A DNA stretch of 64,000 nucleotides from Rhizobiaceae bacterium (GTDB lineage: Bacteria; Pseudomonadota; Alphaproteobacteria; Rhizobiales; Rhizobiaceae), in contig JAEPMJ010000005.1 of the NCBI GenBank assembly GCA_017644005.1, forward strand, positions 186,001-250,000. Reading direction: 5' to 3'. Positions 11,382 to 20,318 of this stretch are shown piece by piece. The notes beneath the pieces were generated by a model, which was given only the letters and a program-made list of their open reading frames with translations, searched no databases and was not told the DNA's origin. Position 1 is the first letter of the stretch. The number at the start of each line of letters is the position of its first letter. Both the position numbers and the translations under genes were made by a program.

Positions 11382-11515
11382 TCAGAACCCGTGAAAAAGT
11401 AGATCGAGCGCGGCGACGATTTCGCCGCGATGTCGGGAAAGATTGCCGCGCGGGTGACCCAACTCATGTTGAGCGACAGATTGACAGATTTGCGGGCGGG
11501 CGGTCTGGTCAGCAT
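11382..11515 (-). pseudogene. Possible frameshifted ribbon-helix-helix (CcdA-like) antitoxin remnant
   Basis: From ATG 11515 the minus strand reads MLTRPPARKSVNLSLNMSWV, which looks like the N-terminal DNA-binding strand of CcdA/ParD-type RHH antitoxins (K-x-V-N-L-S-L). The same frame then loses resemblance, but one frame over the DNA reads GNLSRHRGEIVAALDLL and stops at 11382, where CcdA relatives have a NLS...E helix. One base change in length would join the two. A palindrome (11527-11547) precedes it, as in TA operons. No ccdB is present; the next gene is a GNAT. Weak evidence: short and based on pattern. Confidence 0.3.
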
Positions 11516-11526
11516 GGCTATCTTCT

Positions 11527-11547
11527 ATGCGCATAACGTATGCGCAT
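11527..11547. promoter_or_regulatory. Perfect 9-bp inverted repeat (candidate operator)
   Basis: ATGCGCATA and TATGCGCAT separated by ACG. It lies 12 bp upstream of the RHH-like start and 150 bp upstream of the GNAT gene, and just downstream of the ABC-F stop. Looks like an operator for a dimeric repressor rather than a terminator (no T run). Confidence 0.45.
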
Positions 11548-11559
11548 GGAACGCATGCA

Positions 11560-13374
11560 TCAACCGCTCTCCATTTCCTCGCGCAGCAATTCCAGCTCCA
11601 GCCACTCTTCCTCCAGAGCGGATCGCTTCTCGCGCAACGTGTTGAGTTTCGCAGCCGTGTCGGCAAAGTCCTTCGGCTCCCTGGCGTAGAAATCCGGATC
11701 GGCGAGCCGGGTTTCCAGCTTGCCGATTTCGGCTGTTGCCGCCTCGATCTCTTTCGGCAGGTTCTCAAGCGCATATTTCTGCTTGTAGGAGAGTTTTGCA
11801 GATCCCGGGCGCGGCTTTTCAGCCTTTTGTGATGCTGGCGCTTCTGGTTTCGAGGAACTGGACTTTGTCGCGCTTTTGATGTCGCGGCTGCCGCGCTGCG
11901 CCAGCATGTCGGTATAGCCGCCGGCATATTCGGTCCAGCGGCCGTCGCCTTCGGGCACCAGAATGCTGGTCGCCGTGCGGTCGAGGAAATCGCGGTCATG
12001 GCTGACGAGAATGACCGTACCGGGGTAACCGGCAACAAGCTCCTGCAGCAGATCGAGCGTTTCCATGTCGAGATCGTTGGTCGGCTCGTCGAGCACAAGC
12101 AGATTGGACGGGCGCGCCAGAATGCGGGCGAGTGCCAGCCGTGCCTTTTCGCCGCCGGAAAGTTCGCGAACCGGTGAGCGGGCCTGCTCCGGCTTGAACA
12201 GAAAGTCCTTCATATAAGACGCGACATGGCGCGGCTTGCCATCGACTGAAATCTGGTCGCCGGCACCCTCGGTCAGATAATGCGCGAGCGTCTCGGAGGG
12301 GTCCGGCATTTCGCGGTGCTGGTCGAAGCTCGCCAGTTCTAGATTGGCACCGTGGCGTATGGCGCCGCTGTCGGGTATCAGCGCCCCGGTCAAAAGCCTG
12401 AGCAGCGTCGTTTTGCCGGCGCCGTTCGGGCCGACCAGTCCCAAGCGATCACCGCGCGCGATCCGGATCGAGAAATCGCGCACGATGGCTCGTTCGCCAT
12501 AACTCAGGGCAATGTCCTTCGCCTCGATGACCAGCTTGCCGGAATCGCCGGCGTCGGCAGCCTTGAGTGTGGCCGCGCCTTCAGGCCCGCGCCGCGTGCG
12601 GTGGCGCTCGCGCATGGTCTGCAACTCGCCCAGCCGGCGCATGTTGCGCTTGCGGCGGGCGGTGACGCCGTAGCGCAGCCAATGTTCCTCGCGTACGATC
12701 TGGCGGCCAAGTTTGTGCTGGTCGCGCTCCTCTTCTTCCAGCAGCTTGTCGCGCCAGGCTTCGAAGGCGCTGAAGCCTTCCTCCAGCCGGCGCAATGTAC
12801 CACGATCGAGCCAGACCGTCGTTTTCGAAACACGCTCCAGGAAACGCCGGTCATGCGAAATCATGACGATCGCCGAGGTGGAGCGCGTCAATTCGCTTTC
12901 CAGCCATTCGATCGTCGCGAGATCAAGGTGGTTGGTCGGCTCATCAAGCAGCAGGATGTCGGGTTCGGGGGCCAGTACGCGGGCAATCGCGGCGCGTCGG
13001 CCTTCGCCACCGGACAGGGTTGCAGGGTTTTCCGTGCCGGTAAGGCCGAGGCCGTCGAGCAGATAGTCGGCGCGGTTCTGGTCGTCCGCCGGGCCCAAGC
13101 CTGCGATCACATAGTCGCGCACGGATTCGAAACCCGCCGTGTCAGGGGCTTGCGGCAAATATCGCACCGTTGCGTTGGGCTGGCGGAAAAGCGTGCCCTC
13201 GCGCGGTTCAACAAGACCGGCGGTGATCTTCAGCAGGGTCGATTTACCGGAACCGTTCCGACCGACAAGTGCGATGTGTTCGCCTGCGGACACATTGAGC
13301 GATATGTTTTCCAGCAGCGGGTCGCCGCCGAAGGACAGGCCGATGCCATCAAGTTGCAGAAGGGGAGGCGCCAT
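11560..13374 (-). CDS. ABC-F family ATPase (Uup-like)
   Basis: A 604-residue soluble protein with two ABC ATPase modules and no membrane segments. Walker A motifs: GRNGSGKSTLLK (about 38-49) and GPNGAGKTTLLR (about 315-326). Signature motifs: LSGGEGRRAAIARVL and LSGGEKARLALARIL; each is followed by LLDEPTNHLD or LDEPTNDLD. A linker of about 80 residues joins them. The C-terminal 80 residues form a charged coiled coil (from KLSYKQKYALENL), as in Uup. ABC-F proteins act on ribosomes or, for Uup, in DNA/ribosome assembly. The stop of TPK is 2 bp upstream, so the two are probably one transcript. Confidence 0.88.
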   Translation of the reverse strand: MAPPLLQLDGIGLSFGGDPLLENISLNVSAGEHIALVGRNGSGKSTLLKITAGLVEPREGTLFRQPNATVRYLPQAPDTAGFESVRDYVIAGLGPADDQNRADYLLDGLGLTGTENPATLSGGEGRRAAIARVLAPEPDILLLDEPTNHLDLATIEWLESELTRSTSAIVMISHDRRFLERVSKTTVWLDRGTLRRLEEGFSAFEAWRDKLLEEEERDQHKLGRQIVREEHWLRYGVTARRKRNMRRLGELQTMRERHRTRRGPEGAATLKAADAGDSGKLVIEAKDIALSYGERAIVRDFSIRIARGDRLGLVGPNGAGKTTLLRLLTGALIPDSGAIRHGANLELASFDQHREMPDPSETLAHYLTEGAGDQISVDGKPRHVASYMKDFLFKPEQARSPVRELSGGEKARLALARILARPSNLLVLDEPTNDLDMETLDLLQELVAGYPGTVILVSHDRDFLDRTATSILVPEGDGRWTEYAGGYTDMLAQRGSRDIKSATKSSSSKPEAPASQKAEKPRPGSAKLSYKQKYALENLPKEIEAATAEIGKLETRLADPDFYAREPKDFADTAAKLNTLREKRSALEEEWLELELLREEMESG

Positions 13375-13376
13375 CG

Positions 13377-14033
13377 TCAGGCTCGCGCGTCTGCCGACAA
13401 ATTTGCGACCACCATTGCCCTACCCGCCTCCAGGCTTGCGACCAGTCGGGTGTCGACCTCGTTGGATATTGTGAGCGAGGAGCCGAACGCGACAAAACGG
13501 CGGTCGAGCGGCCATTTGACGCCGTGCAGCGTCAGCCCGGTCAGGTCGCCGAAACCCAGAACGGAGAACACAGTACCAGGCGCGTAATCGAAATTTGCCT
13601 CGCCCGGCAGCAGCGGGATGCCCTCCGTGGTGCCGCTGGTCAGCAACACCCTGAGACCGCTCGCCGCTGCGCGCATGGCTGTGGTCAAATGCAGGAAGGC
13701 GTGGTCTGCCCGCTCGCCGCCGAACGCGCCAGCCAGGACGAGCTCCGTTGCACCTTCACTGCGCGCGGCCTCGATAGCGATTTCGCCGTCGGTCTTGTCT
13801 TTCTCCTTCGGAAATCGCGCCGTAGGAACCGAGCCATGTTCAGCATGGTGATCATGAGTGGCGGAATCGAAATCGCCGACCCACAAATCGGGCGTCAGGC
13901 CGAGCGCGGAGGCGTATCGAATGCCGGAATCGGCGGCGATGACGCGGGTTCCCTCGATCTGCTCCCGCAGTCGCGGCGTCGGGGTGAGGTCTCCGGCGAG
14001 GAGTATCGTTGTTCGGCTCGAATTCTGACTCAT
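13377..14033 (-). CDS. Thiamine pyrophosphokinase
   Basis: A 218-residue enzyme transferring pyrophosphate from ATP to thiamine to make TPP. Family marks: [33 protein letters not shown] (metal/substrate Asp residues), [15 protein letters not shown] and [16 protein letters not shown], followed by the C-terminal beta domain with thiamine-binding [11 protein letters not shown] 14033 is preceded by AGGAG 8 nt away; an in-frame GTG 6 codons upstream is less likely. It is divergent from the TPP riboswitch and thiBPQ, so salvage by import and phosphorylation are encoded side by side. Confidence 0.92.
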   Translation of the reverse strand: MSQNSSRTTILLAGDLTPTPRLREQIEGTRVIAADSGIRYASALGLTPDLWVGDFDSATHDHHAEHGSVPTARFPKEKDKTDGEIAIEAARSEGATELVLAGAFGGERADHAFLHLTTAMRAAASGLRVLLTSGTTEGIPLLPGEANFDYAPGTVFSVLGFGDLTGLTLHGVKWPLDRRFVAFGSSLTISNEVDTRLVASLEAGRAMVVANLSADARA

Positions 14034-14126
14034 GGCGCGGGCTCCTATCACGGAGCAACGGCGCAGTGGAAGCGCGCATGCCCTTCAAACCGCTGTTGCG
14101 TCGGGGCGGCAGGAAGCTTAATGGTG

Positions 14127-14235
14127 GCGTCGCTCTAACGGGGTGCCGGACGTTCGATCCGGCTGAGAGGCCCAGGGGGAACCCTGCCAACCCGCTGAAC
14201 CTGATCCGGTTTGCACCGGCGGAGGGATTAGACGC
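14127..14235 (+). promoter_or_regulatory. TPP riboswitch (THI box)
   Basis: All conserved aptamer parts are visible: P1 arms GCGTC (14127-14131) and GACGC (14231-14235), GGGGTGCC, the pyrimidine-sensing CTGAGAGGCCC, ACCCGCTGAACCTGATCCGG, and GCACCGGCGGAGGGA. It lies 46 nt upstream of the thiB start. Downstream, GCGCC (14246-14250) can pair with GGCGC (14275-14279), which overlaps the AGGAGG Shine-Dalgarno (14271-14276), so control is probably at translation initiation. Confidence 0.96.
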
Positions 14236-14281
14236 TTTGCCAAGAGCGCCATCCCGTTCAACGAAACAGAAGGAGGCGCCG

Positions 14282-15289
14282 ATGCGCATGAACCTCACAG
14301 CAGCTATTACAGCCAGCATATTCGCCGCCGCCACTGCGGCAGCCGCAGCGCAGGATAATACGCTTACCATCTACACATATGAGAGCTTCAACAGCGAATG
14401 GGGTCCCGGCCCGAAGGTAAAGGAGGCATTCGAAGCGGAGTGCGCCTGCACGGTCGATTTCGTCGGCGTAGCCGATGGTGTCGCACTGCTCAACAGGCTC
14501 AAACTCGAAGGTGCGGAGACCAGCGCCGACATCGTGCTCGGGCTCGATACAAATCTGACAGTCGAGGCACAGGCCACCGGGCTGTTCGTCCCGCATGGTA
14601 TCAACCTTGCCAATGTCAGCGTGCCGGGTGGCTGGTCGGACGATACCTTCGTTCCCTATGACTACGGTTACTTCGCGGTCATTTACGACACGCAGACGGT
14701 GGAGACCCCGCCGGCAAGCCTGAAGGAACTGGTGGAAAACACCGACGGGCCGAAGATCGCCATTCAGGACCCGCGTACCTCGACGCCGGGCCTCGGCCTG
14801 CTGCTGTGGATCAAGGCCGTCTATGGTGACAATGCCGCCGGCGCGTGGGCAAGTCTCAAGAACCGCGTGCTCACGGTGACGCCCGGCTGGAGCGAAGCTT
14901 ACGGGCTGTTCACCTCGGGCGAGGCGCAGATGGTGCTCTCTTACACGACCTCGCCTGCCTACCACCTGATCGCGGAACGCGAGGAGCGTTACAAGGCAGC
15001 CGAGTTCGCCGAAGGGCATTACATCCAGATCGAAGTTGCAGGGATTACCACCAAAGGAGCCGCCAATCCGCTCGCGGCGCAGTTCCTGCAGTTCATGACA
15101 GGCCCCGGTTTCCAGGACGTGATCCCGGAAACCAACTGGATGTTCCCGGCCGGTGCGACCACCGAACCGCTCAACCCGGTATTCGCCGACATGATCCGAC
15201 CGGAAGAGCCGCTGCTGGTCGATCCGGCAACGGTCTCCGAGAACCGCAAGGCATGGGTCGAGGAGTGGCTTTCCGTGATGAGCGAGTAG
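14282..15289 (+). CDS. thiB: Thiamine ABC transporter, periplasmic binding protein
   Basis: A 335-residue substrate-binding protein for thiamine/TPP. Signal peptide of about 22 residues ending [10 protein letters not shown], then the mature start [19 protein letters not shown] typical of ThiB. The frame is open far upstream through the riboswitch, but ATG 14282 is right after AAGGAGG and the aptamer, and gives the signal peptide. First gene of thiBPQ, 15 bp before thiP. Confidence 0.95.
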   Translation: MRMNLTAAITASIFAAATAAAAAQDNTLTIYTYESFNSEWGPGPKVKEAFEAECACTVDFVGVADGVALLNRLKLEGAETSADIVLGLDTNLTVEAQATGLFVPHGINLANVSVPGGWSDDTFVPYDYGYFAVIYDTQTVETPPASLKELVENTDGPKIAIQDPRTSTPGLGLLLWIKAVYGDNAAGAWASLKNRVLTVTPGWSEAYGLFTSGEAQMVLSYTTSPAYHLIAEREERYKAAEFAEGHYIQIEVAGITTKGAANPLAAQFLQFMTGPGFQDVIPETNWMFPAGATTEPLNPVFADMIRPEEPLLVDPATVSENRKAWVEEWLSVMSE

Positions 15290-15304
15290 CTGATAGACAA
15301 GCAC

Positions 15305-16927
15305 ATGCCTGCCGCTGTTCCATTTCGTGGCCGCGTTCTGCCAGGCGCACTGGCGCTTGGCGCGATCGGCCTCGTTATGGGAGGGGCGGCGGCAGGTCTC
15401 ATATGGGAAGCCGGGTCAGACTGGTCGGGCGCGGCATCCGCCTTCGACGGCTACCTGGTTCGCGTGGCGCGCTTCACCTTGTGGCAGGCTTTGCTGTCGA
15501 CCGTGCTTTCGGTTCTGCCCGGGATCATCGTCGCCCGTGCGCTGGCCCGTCTGCCTGCATTCCCCGGGCGCGGAGCAATCGTCTGGCTGTTCGGAGTGCC
15601 GCTGGCACTGCCGGCGATCGTTGCCGCGCTCGGCGTTCTGGCATTGCTCGGGCGGGCAGGGATATTCGCTGACGTCCTGACCGCACTGACCGGCGCGAGC
15701 TGGCCCGGCATTTATGGATTGAGCGGAATTCTTGTAGCGCATGTGTTTTTCAACATGCCGCTTGCGGCGCGCATGTTTCTTGAGGCGTTTAATGCCATTC
15801 CGGCAGATCACCGCCGGCTTGAGGCTCAGCTTGGCATGAGTTCATGGTCGGCGTGGCGGCTGGTCGAATGGCCGGCAGTGCGTGCAGCGCTGCCTGGCGT
15901 TGCAATGCTCGTCTTCATGCTGTGCGTCACATCCTTCACCGTCGTTCTTCTACTGGGCGGCGGGCCGGCGGCGACGACGCTGGAAGTGGCGATCTATCAG
16001 GCGCTACGCTTCGATTTCGACCCGGGGCGGGCCGTCGTCCTGACTGTCGTGCAGCTGGTTCTGACAGGTATCATCGTAGCCGCCGCCGCGCGCCTTGGCG
16101 CGCAAGTCGCCGGCGAGGCTTTTCTCTCCGTTTCCGGTCGGGCCGGCCTGTTTACGTCCGGGATCGAAAAAACCGTCAATGGCGTGGTCCTTGCCGCGGG
16201 GTTCCTGTTCGTTGCAGGGCCGATGGTGGCAATCGTGCTTGCTGGGCTTAATGCCGATCTGAAGCGGCTTCTTGGCGAGGCGAGTGTGCAGGAAGCCGCC
16301 GCCACGAGCCTTGTGCTGGCTTTCCTCGCGGCATCGCTTTCGGTGCTTCTCTCCGTTTCGCTAGTCATTGCCCGCAGCGCGCTCGAGCTGCGCAGGGACG
16401 GGCTCCGTTCACCCGGCGTGCTGGAGCGAATGACCGATCAGGGCGCGGCGCTGGTGCTTGTCATTCCGCCCATCGTGATCGGGGCGGGCTGGTTTATTCT
16501 GTTGCGGCAAAGCGGTTCCGGGGTGTTCGCCGTTGCCCCCGCCATGGTTGTCGCGGTCAATGCTATCATGGCCATGCCTTTTGCCATGCGCGCGATCCGG
16601 CCAGCCTATGACAGCGCGTCAGCCCGGCACGAAAGACTGTGCGCGCAGCTCGGCATTTCGGGGATTGCGCGTCTGCGCCTTGTCGACTGGCCGCCGCTCA
16701 AGCGGCCTCTTGCCACGGCCTTCGCTTTCGCGATGGCGCTGTCGTTGGGAGATCTGGGGGTCATTGCATTGTTCGGCAGCGAAAATGTGCAAACACTGCC
16801 CTATCTGCTTTTGCAGCGCATGAGCGCCTATCGCACACAAGATGCGGCCGGTATTGCACTGATGCTGGGCGCGCTTTGTTTTGCACTTATGATGTTTGCC
16901 GACTGGGCGTCGCGGAGGACAAGGTGA
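15305..16927 (+). CDS. thiP: Thiamine ABC transporter, permease
   Basis: A 540-residue inner-membrane protein with two homologous permease halves of about six spans each. Each half carries an EAA-type loop: DHRRLEAQLGMSSWSAWRLVEWPAV (EAQLGMS near 178) and HERLCAQLGISGIARLRLVDWP (CAQLGIS near 445). This fused-permease layout is typical of ThiP. Overlaps thiQ by 4 bp (GTGA), indicating coupled translation. Confidence 0.94.
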   Translation: MPAAVPFRGRVLPGALALGAIGLVMGGAAAGLIWEAGSDWSGAASAFDGYLVRVARFTLWQALLSTVLSVLPGIIVARALARLPAFPGRGAIVWLFGVPLALPAIVAALGVLALLGRAGIFADVLTALTGASWPGIYGLSGILVAHVFFNMPLAARMFLEAFNAIPADHRRLEAQLGMSSWSAWRLVEWPAVRAALPGVAMLVFMLCVTSFTVVLLLGGGPAATTLEVAIYQALRFDFDPGRAVVLTVVQLVLTGIIVAAAARLGAQVAGEAFLSVSGRAGLFTSGIEKTVNGVVLAAGFLFVAGPMVAIVLAGLNADLKRLLGEASVQEAAATSLVLAFLAASLSVLLSVSLVIARSALELRRDGLRSPGVLERMTDQGAALVLVIPPIVIGAGWFILLRQSGSGVFAVAPAMVVAVNAIMAMPFAMRAIRPAYDSASARHERLCAQLGISGIARLRLVDWPPLKRPLATAFAFAMALSLGDLGVIALFGSENVQTLPYLLLQRMSAYRTQDAAGIALMLGALCFALMMFADWASRRTR

Positions 16928-17637
16928 GCGGAGCCGAAATCACCTGCCGCGAGGTGTGGCTCAGTCGCGGTGGCCTTGAGTTCGCTTTCGACTTCTCGCT
17001 GGCCGCGGGCGGTGCCGCTGCGCTCATGGGTCCGAGTGGGTCGGGCAAGTCAACACTGCTCGACTTGGTCGCAGGGTTTGAAGCACCCGGCAGCGGTGCA
17101 ATCCTGATCGGGGACAGGGATGTGACTCAGGACGCGCCGGCGCGCCGGCCGGTTTCCATGGTATTTCAGGAAAACAACCTCTTTGGCCATCTCGACGTGT
17201 TTGCCAATGTGGCGCTCGGGCGTTCGCCGTCGCTGAGCCTGGATGAGCGGGAGCGCGAGGACGTAAATGCCGCGATCGCGCGGGTTGGGCTCAACGGCAA
17301 GGAAAAGCGGCTTCCTGCTACCCTGTCGGGTGGCGAGAGGCAGCGTGTGGCGCTGGCCCGGGTTCTGGTTCGGGACCGCCCGGTACTCCTGCTCGACGAG
17401 CCATTTGCCGCGCTCGGTCCGGCGTTGCGCGCCGACATGATAGCGCTTGTGCGCGAACTCAGCACCGAACGCGGCATGACCCTGATGATGGCAACCCATC
17501 ACCCTGAGGACGCGGAGCGCATTGCCGACACCATGCTCTATCTGGAGGCGGGCACGATTGCAGCTGACGGCCCTGTGAGCACGTTTTTCGGGCCGGACAT
17601 GCCGGAAGCTTTCCGGCGCTATGTCGGAACTGAATAA
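16924..17637 (+). CDS. thiQ: Thiamine ABC transporter, ATP-binding protein
   Basis: A 237-residue ABC ATPase powering thiamine uptake. Walker A GPSGSGKSTLLDLV, Q-loop VFQENNLFGHLDV, signature LSGGERQRVALARVL, Walker B VLLLDEPFAALGP and the switch His in ATHHPEDAERIAD. The GTG start at 16924 overlaps the thiP stop; no internal ATG would keep the first strand. Last gene of the riboswitch-controlled operon. Confidence 0.94.
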   Translation: MSGAEITCREVWLSRGGLEFAFDFSLAAGGAAALMGPSGSGKSTLLDLVAGFEAPGSGAILIGDRDVTQDAPARRPVSMVFQENNLFGHLDVFANVALGRSPSLSLDEREREDVNAAIARVGLNGKEKRLPATLSGGERQRVALARVLVRDRPVLLLDEPFAALGPALRADMIALVRELSTERGMTLMMATHHPEDAERIADTMLYLEAGTIAADGPVSTFFGPDMPEAFRRYVGTE

Positions 17638-17803
17638 ACTGCGCAGCCGGCCGTTGCCCGGATAGCGACATAATTGCGCGTCATTTGCGCAACGCGTTTG
17701 CGTTAAAGTCGCGGGCTCGCCGTCGCGCGGCTGGCTAGCAGCGACCGCCCTGCTATACCGCAGGTAACCACCGGAAAGGAACCCGAACCTGTTTCGCACC
17801 CGC

Positions 17804-19294
17804 ATGTCCTGCATGATCGACGGCCCGTACGGCCCGGCCCCGCGGTGGCTGGCGCTGGCGAGCATGCTCGTGCTGCTGGCCGGGTGCCAAGGGATCGATT
17901 TCGGCAACAGCAGCGCATTCAGGCCATCCAACGAACCGGTGACTGTCGATACTGTGACCCGCAACGACCGGCTGGCCGGCATTGCGCGCGAGCAGCACCC
18001 GCGCATCCTCGCCACCTATGGCGGCGAGTATTCCGACCCGAAACTCGAGCGCATGGTAGCCAAGGTCGTTGGACGTTTGACGGCGGTCTCCGACGATCCG
18101 ACCCAGGCCTATCGGGTGACAATCCTCAACTCCCCGAATGTAAACGCCTTCGCGTTGCCGGGTGGTTACCTCTATGTCACCCGCGGGCTTCTGGCACTGG
18201 TCAATGATTCGTCGGAGCTTGCCGCCGTCATCGCGCATGAAATGGCGCATGTGACGGCCAACCACGGTATTCAGCGGCAGCAGAAGGAGGCCGAAGAGGT
18301 ACTCGCCGCCGAAGTTGTCAACGATGTGCTTGGAAGCAGCCCCAACGCGCAAGTGGCGCTGGTGCGGGGCAAGCTCAGGCTGGCGCAATTTTCGCGCAAT
18401 CAGGAGCTAGAAGCCGATGCCATCGGCATCCGGTCCTCAGCGCAGGCCGGCTACGACCCCTTTGCCGCCTCACGCTTTCTGCAAGCCATGGCAGGGTACA
18501 CCGACCTTCGGTCTGTCAGCGGCAATAATGATGCCAGTCTCGATTTTCTTGCCTCGCATCCGAACCCGCCGCAGCGCATCGAACTCGCCCGCCGCCATGC
18601 CCGGCAGTACGGCCCGCAGGGCGAGCGGGGGGTACGGGATCGCGATGCCTATCTGGCGGGCGTAGACGGAATGCTCTTCGGTGACACACCGGAGGAAGGT
18701 TTTGTGCGCGGGCGGACCTTCCTGCATCCGCGTCTGGGTGTCTCCTTTTCCGTGCCGGAAGGTTTCGTGATCGACAATTCGGCAGTCGCCGTTACGGCGG
18801 CCGGCCCGGGCGATACGGCGGTGAGATTTGACGGTGTGACGCTCAGCCGGCGTGTTCAGCTCTCCGACTATCTGCAATCTGGCTGGGTTCAGGGGCTGGT
18901 GCCCGGGAGTATCCGGCCCGACGTCATCAATGGAAGCGAGGCGGCGCGTGCACGCGCAACCGCGGATGGCTGGCAGTTCGCAATCACCGTGGTGCGGGCG
19001 GGCTCGCAGGTGTATCGGCTTTTGACGGCGGCACCGGCCGGCAGCGTTGCGCTCCGCCAGGTGGATGATGCGGTAACCGGAAGCTTCCGGGTGCTTTCAG
19101 ACGCCGAACAGGCGGCCCTGGAGCCGCTCAGAGTGCGGGTGATGACGGTGCGCAGTGGTCAAAGCGTTGCGTCACTCGCCGCCCAGATGTCGGGTGTCAG
19201 CGACAAGGTAGCGCTGTTTCGTCTTCTCAACGGGCTGGCGCCTGGAGCCAGCCTATCGGCAGGCGAAAAGGTGAAGATCGTCACCGACAGATGA
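17804..19294 (+). CDS. M48 family zinc metalloprotease, lipoprotein with LysM-like end
   Basis: A 496-residue predicted periplasmic lipoprotein protease (BepA/LoiP-like). Lipobox LLAGC with Cys28; catalytic HEMAH at residues 145-149; the third zinc ligand region ELEADAIGI at 201-209. The C-terminal 50 residues (VRSGQSVASLAAQMSGVSDK) resemble a LysM or similar peptidoglycan-binding repeat. The best Shine-Dalgarno (GGAAAGGAA) is 24 bp before ATG 17804, so an in-frame CTG at 17789 might be the true start; it adds only five residues. Likely role: outer-membrane protein quality control. It converges with rpoH, 3 bp apart. Confidence 0.85.
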   Translation: MSCMIDGPYGPAPRWLALASMLVLLAGCQGIDFGNSSAFRPSNEPVTVDTVTRNDRLAGIAREQHPRILATYGGEYSDPKLERMVAKVVGRLTAVSDDPTQAYRVTILNSPNVNAFALPGGYLYVTRGLLALVNDSSELAAVIAHEMAHVTANHGIQRQQKEAEEVLAAEVVNDVLGSSPNAQVALVRGKLRLAQFSRNQELEADAIGIRSSAQAGYDPFAASRFLQAMAGYTDLRSVSGNNDASLDFLASHPNPPQRIELARRHARQYGPQGERGVRDRDAYLAGVDGMLFGDTPEEGFVRGRTFLHPRLGVSFSVPEGFVIDNSAVAVTAAGPGDTAVRFDGVTLSRRVQLSDYLQSGWVQGLVPGSIRPDVINGSEAARARATADGWQFAITVVRAGSQVYRLLTAAPAGSVALRQVDDAVTGSFRVLSDAEQAALEPLRVRVMTVRSGQSVASLAAQMSGVSDKVALFRLLNGLAPGASLSAGEKVKIVTDR

Positions 19295-19297
19295 GGT

Positions 19298-20155
19298 TCA
19301 GGCAGGTGTGCCCAGCTGCGGGTGCGCCGCCAGCAGCGCAACGCGCAACTTCTCCAGTGCACGGCCCTCGATCTGGCGCACGCGCTCCTTCGAAATGCCA
19401 AGCTTTTCGCCGAGCGATTCCAGCGTGGCGCCGGATTCGCGCAGACGCCGCTCCCTGATGATGCGCAGTTCCCGATCGTTCAGGGTGCCGAGCGCGGTGC
19501 GCAGCCATTCGGAACGACGTTCGTCGTCGATCACGCCTTCGGCGAGCTCATCGGGGCCCGGTGCATCCGAAACCAGAAAATCCTGCCGGCTGGCATTCTC
19601 GTTTTCCGCGGTCAGCGGCGCGTTGAGAGACGTGTCGGAACCCGAAAGGCGCGCATCCATCATTTCGACATCGGCGGACGACACGCCCAACGTATCCGAA
19701 ATGCGTTCGTAAACATCGGCCGAAGTCAGCATTTCGCCGCCGACTGCCAGGCGGGCACGAAGTCGGCGCAAGTTGAAAAAGAGCGCTTTCTGCGTTGAGC
19801 TGGTTCCGCCGCGCACGATCGACCAGTTGCGCAGCACATAGTCCTGTATCGACGCCCGGATCCACCAAGTGGCGTAGGTGGAAAAGCGAACTTCGCGCCC
19901 GGGATCGAAGCGCGCCGCAGCTTCAAGGAGGCCGACATGGCCCTCCTGGACGAGATCGGCCATGGGCAGGCCAAAGCCGCGAAACTTGGCAGCCATTGCA
20001 ATAACCAGGCGCATATGCGCCATCGTGATGCGATGAAGTGCGTCCTGATCGCGATTCTGCTTCCAGCGGACAGCGAGCTCCTGCTCTTCGTCGCGTTCCA
20101 GATACGGCGCCCTCATTGCGCTGCGGATCAGGCTGTTGGCGAGTGGCTCCTGCAT
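19298..20155 (-). CDS. rpoH: RNA polymerase sigma-32 type factor (RpoH)
   Basis: A 285-residue heat-shock/stress sigma factor. Region 2 contains AMAAKFRGFGLPMADLVQEG and the -10 recognition helix FSTYATWWIRASIQDYVLRN. The RpoH box, QKALFFNLRRLR, is at residues 122-133. Region 4.2 ends with LGISKERVRQIEGRALEKLR. Rhizobia usually have two RpoH proteins; the divergent region 3 here suggests the RpoH2 type, which is linked to oxidative stress, but the number is not certain. ATG 20155 follows GGGAG. Convergent with the M48 protease gene and divergent from ispG. Confidence 0.92.
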   Translation of the reverse strand: MQEPLANSLIRSAMRAPYLERDEEQELAVRWKQNRDQDALHRITMAHMRLVIAMAAKFRGFGLPMADLVQEGHVGLLEAAARFDPGREVRFSTYATWWIRASIQDYVLRNWSIVRGGTSSTQKALFFNLRRLRARLAVGGEMLTSADVYERISDTLGVSSADVEMMDARLSGSDTSLNAPLTAENENASRQDFLVSDAPGPDELAEGVIDDERRSEWLRTALGTLNDRELRIIRERRLRESGATLESLGEKLGISKERVRQIEGRALEKLRVALLAAHPQLGTPA

Positions 20156-20318
20156 GGTTGCTCTCCCAGATTATTGCCAATGTGGGCGTCCCGTGCGGCG
20201 AACCGAAGGCGAAATAGCCGCAATTACGCAAACGTGAACGCAAGACACCGCCCATTGACATCGGCGGGAGGGTTCGCCACCTGAGCAGCAACGAAATTCG
20301 GACCGGAAAGGTTGCGGC

